This document shows, piece after piece, positions 6,609-7,319 of a DNA stretch of 7,319 nt. The notes beneath the pieces were generated by a model that was not told the DNA's origin, ran no database searches, and worked only from the letters and a program-made list of their open reading frames with translations. The position numbers and the translations under genes are program-made. Each line of letters begins with the position of its first letter. Position 1 is the stretch's first letter. Source of the stretch: Frankiales bacterium (GTDB lineage Bacteria > Actinomycetota > Actinomycetes > Mycobacteriales > SCTD01); contig JAOPVD010000184.1 in NCBI GenBank assembly GCA_025966295.1, positions 1-7,319 of the forward strand, given 5' to 3'.

Positions 6609-7319
6609 TCAGGCCCTTCCCTGCGAGTGCCGGAGCAGTCCTGCCGTGTAGGCCTCCTCCAGTGCCTGCCAGGAGGCCTCGATGACGTTCTCGTGGACCC
6701 CGACGGTGCTCCATTCGGTGCTGCCGTCGGAGGTCTCGACCAGCACCCGGGTGACCGCGTCGGTGCCGTGCGCGCCGCTGACGATGCGCACCTTGTAGTC
6801 GACCAGGTCGAAGGCGGCGAGCGGCGGGAACAGCTCCAGCAGCGCCTGCCGCAGGGCGTTGTCGAGCGCGTTGACCGGGCCGTTGCCCTCGCCGGTGGCG
6901 ATGATCCGGGCCCCCTGGGCGTGCAGCTTCACGGTGGCCTCGGAGACCACCGCGCCCTCGCGGTGCTCGACGATCACGCGCCAGCTCTCGAGGTCGAAAA
7001 AGTGCGGCCGCTCCCCCATCTGCTCGCGCAGCAGCAGCTCGAAGGACGCCTCCGCCGCCTCGAAGCTGTAGCCGACCGACTCCAGCTGCTTCACCCGCTC
7101 GAGGACCTGCGTGATGGTCGCGGGGTCGGGCTCGAGGCCCAGCGCCCGGCCCTTGAGCTCCACCGTGGCCCGCCCGGCCAGCTCGCTCATGAGCAGCCGC
7201 ATGTCGTTGCCCACCACGGCCGGGTCGATGTGCTGGTAGAGGTCGGGGTCGGCCTTGATGGCGCTGACGTGCAGCCCGGCCTTGTGGGCGAAGGCGGACG
7301 CCCCGACCCAGGGCTGGTG
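6609..7319 (-). CDS. cimA: Citramalate synthase, C-terminal 236 residues (5' end outside the window)
   Basis: Citramalate synthase condenses acetyl-CoA and pyruvate to (R)-citramalate, the entry to threonine-independent isoleucine synthesis. The frame is open from base 7319, and the visible part starts inside the protein. Fragment residues 9-21 (AFAHKAGLHVSAI) carry the HKAGLH motif shared with isopropylmalate synthases. The following part, up to about 100, is the linker subdomain. From about residue 125 to the end is a LeuA-type regulatory/dimerisation domain, with GEGNGPVNALDNAL at 143-156 and VDYKVRI at 173-179. Domain layout and the motif favour CimA over LeuA and over homocitrate synthase. 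The N-terminal TIM barrel with the active-site metal ligands is not in the window. A reading starting at the GTG at 7217 would be an artefact, since the homologous sequence continues upstream of it. Confidence 0.93.
   Translation of the reverse strand, partial: HQPWVGASAFAHKAGLHVSAIKADPDLYQHIDPAVVGNDMRLLMSELAGRATVELKGRALGLEPDPATITQVLERVKQLESVGYSFEAAEASFELLLREQMGERPHFFDLESWRVIVEHREGAVVSEATVKLHAQGARIIATGEGNGPVNALDNALRQALLELFPPLAAFDLVDYKVRIVSGAHGTDAVTRVLVETSDGSTEWSTVGVHENVIEASWQALEEAYTAGLLRHSQGRA

Overview
The window is very GC-rich, with G or C at nearly every third codon position. Several genes start with GTG, a tRNA-Gln sits beside a glutamyl-tRNA synthetase, and a promoter has an actinobacterial-type TAGACT -10 box. 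Together these suggest a high-GC actinobacterium, possibly of the Geodermatophilus/Blastococcus kind; the genus is a guess. No mobile element, CRISPR array, phage gene or attachment site was seen, so this is chromosomal backbone carrying an accessory transport cassette.

Layout: almost everything lies on the minus strand. In transcription order (right to left) it holds: the 3' part of a citramalate synthase gene (cimA, cut by the window edge); an NmrA-like NAD(P)-binding protein; a small DUF3311 membrane protein; a sodium:solute symporter of the MctP type; a TauE/SafE permease; an FAH-family hydrolase; glutamyl-tRNA synthetase (gltX); tRNA-Gln(CUG); and tRNA-Glu(CUC). The tRNA pair has its own good promoter in front of it and a strong hairpin terminator behind it. 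At the left edge, on the plus strand, are a possible 3' end of another gene (bases 1-27) and a small unrecognised gene with a CxCxxC motif (161-367). This gene converges with the tRNAs on the terminator.

How the genes relate: gltX and the FAH gene overlap by 4 bases. GltX, tRNA-Gln and tRNA-Glu form a functional unit if, as in most actinobacteria, GluRS charges both tRNAs and GatCAB then amidates Glu-tRNA-Gln. DUF3311 and the symporter also overlap by 4 bases and are probably one transport system for monocarboxylates or a similar organic acid. TauE follows 10 bases later. From memory of actinobacterial genomes, cimA, the FAH gene and gltX are often close neighbours, so the NmrA/DUF3311/SSS/TauE set looks like an insertion into that block.

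The most notable unexplained signals are two long, almost perfect RNA hairpins. Each buries the Shine-Dalgarno sequence of the gene immediately downstream: one before the CxCxxC gene (120-157, plus) and one before the DUF3311-symporter pair (5686-5714, minus). Both look like candidate cis-acting translational switches. I see no evidence of a wholly new multi-gene system.
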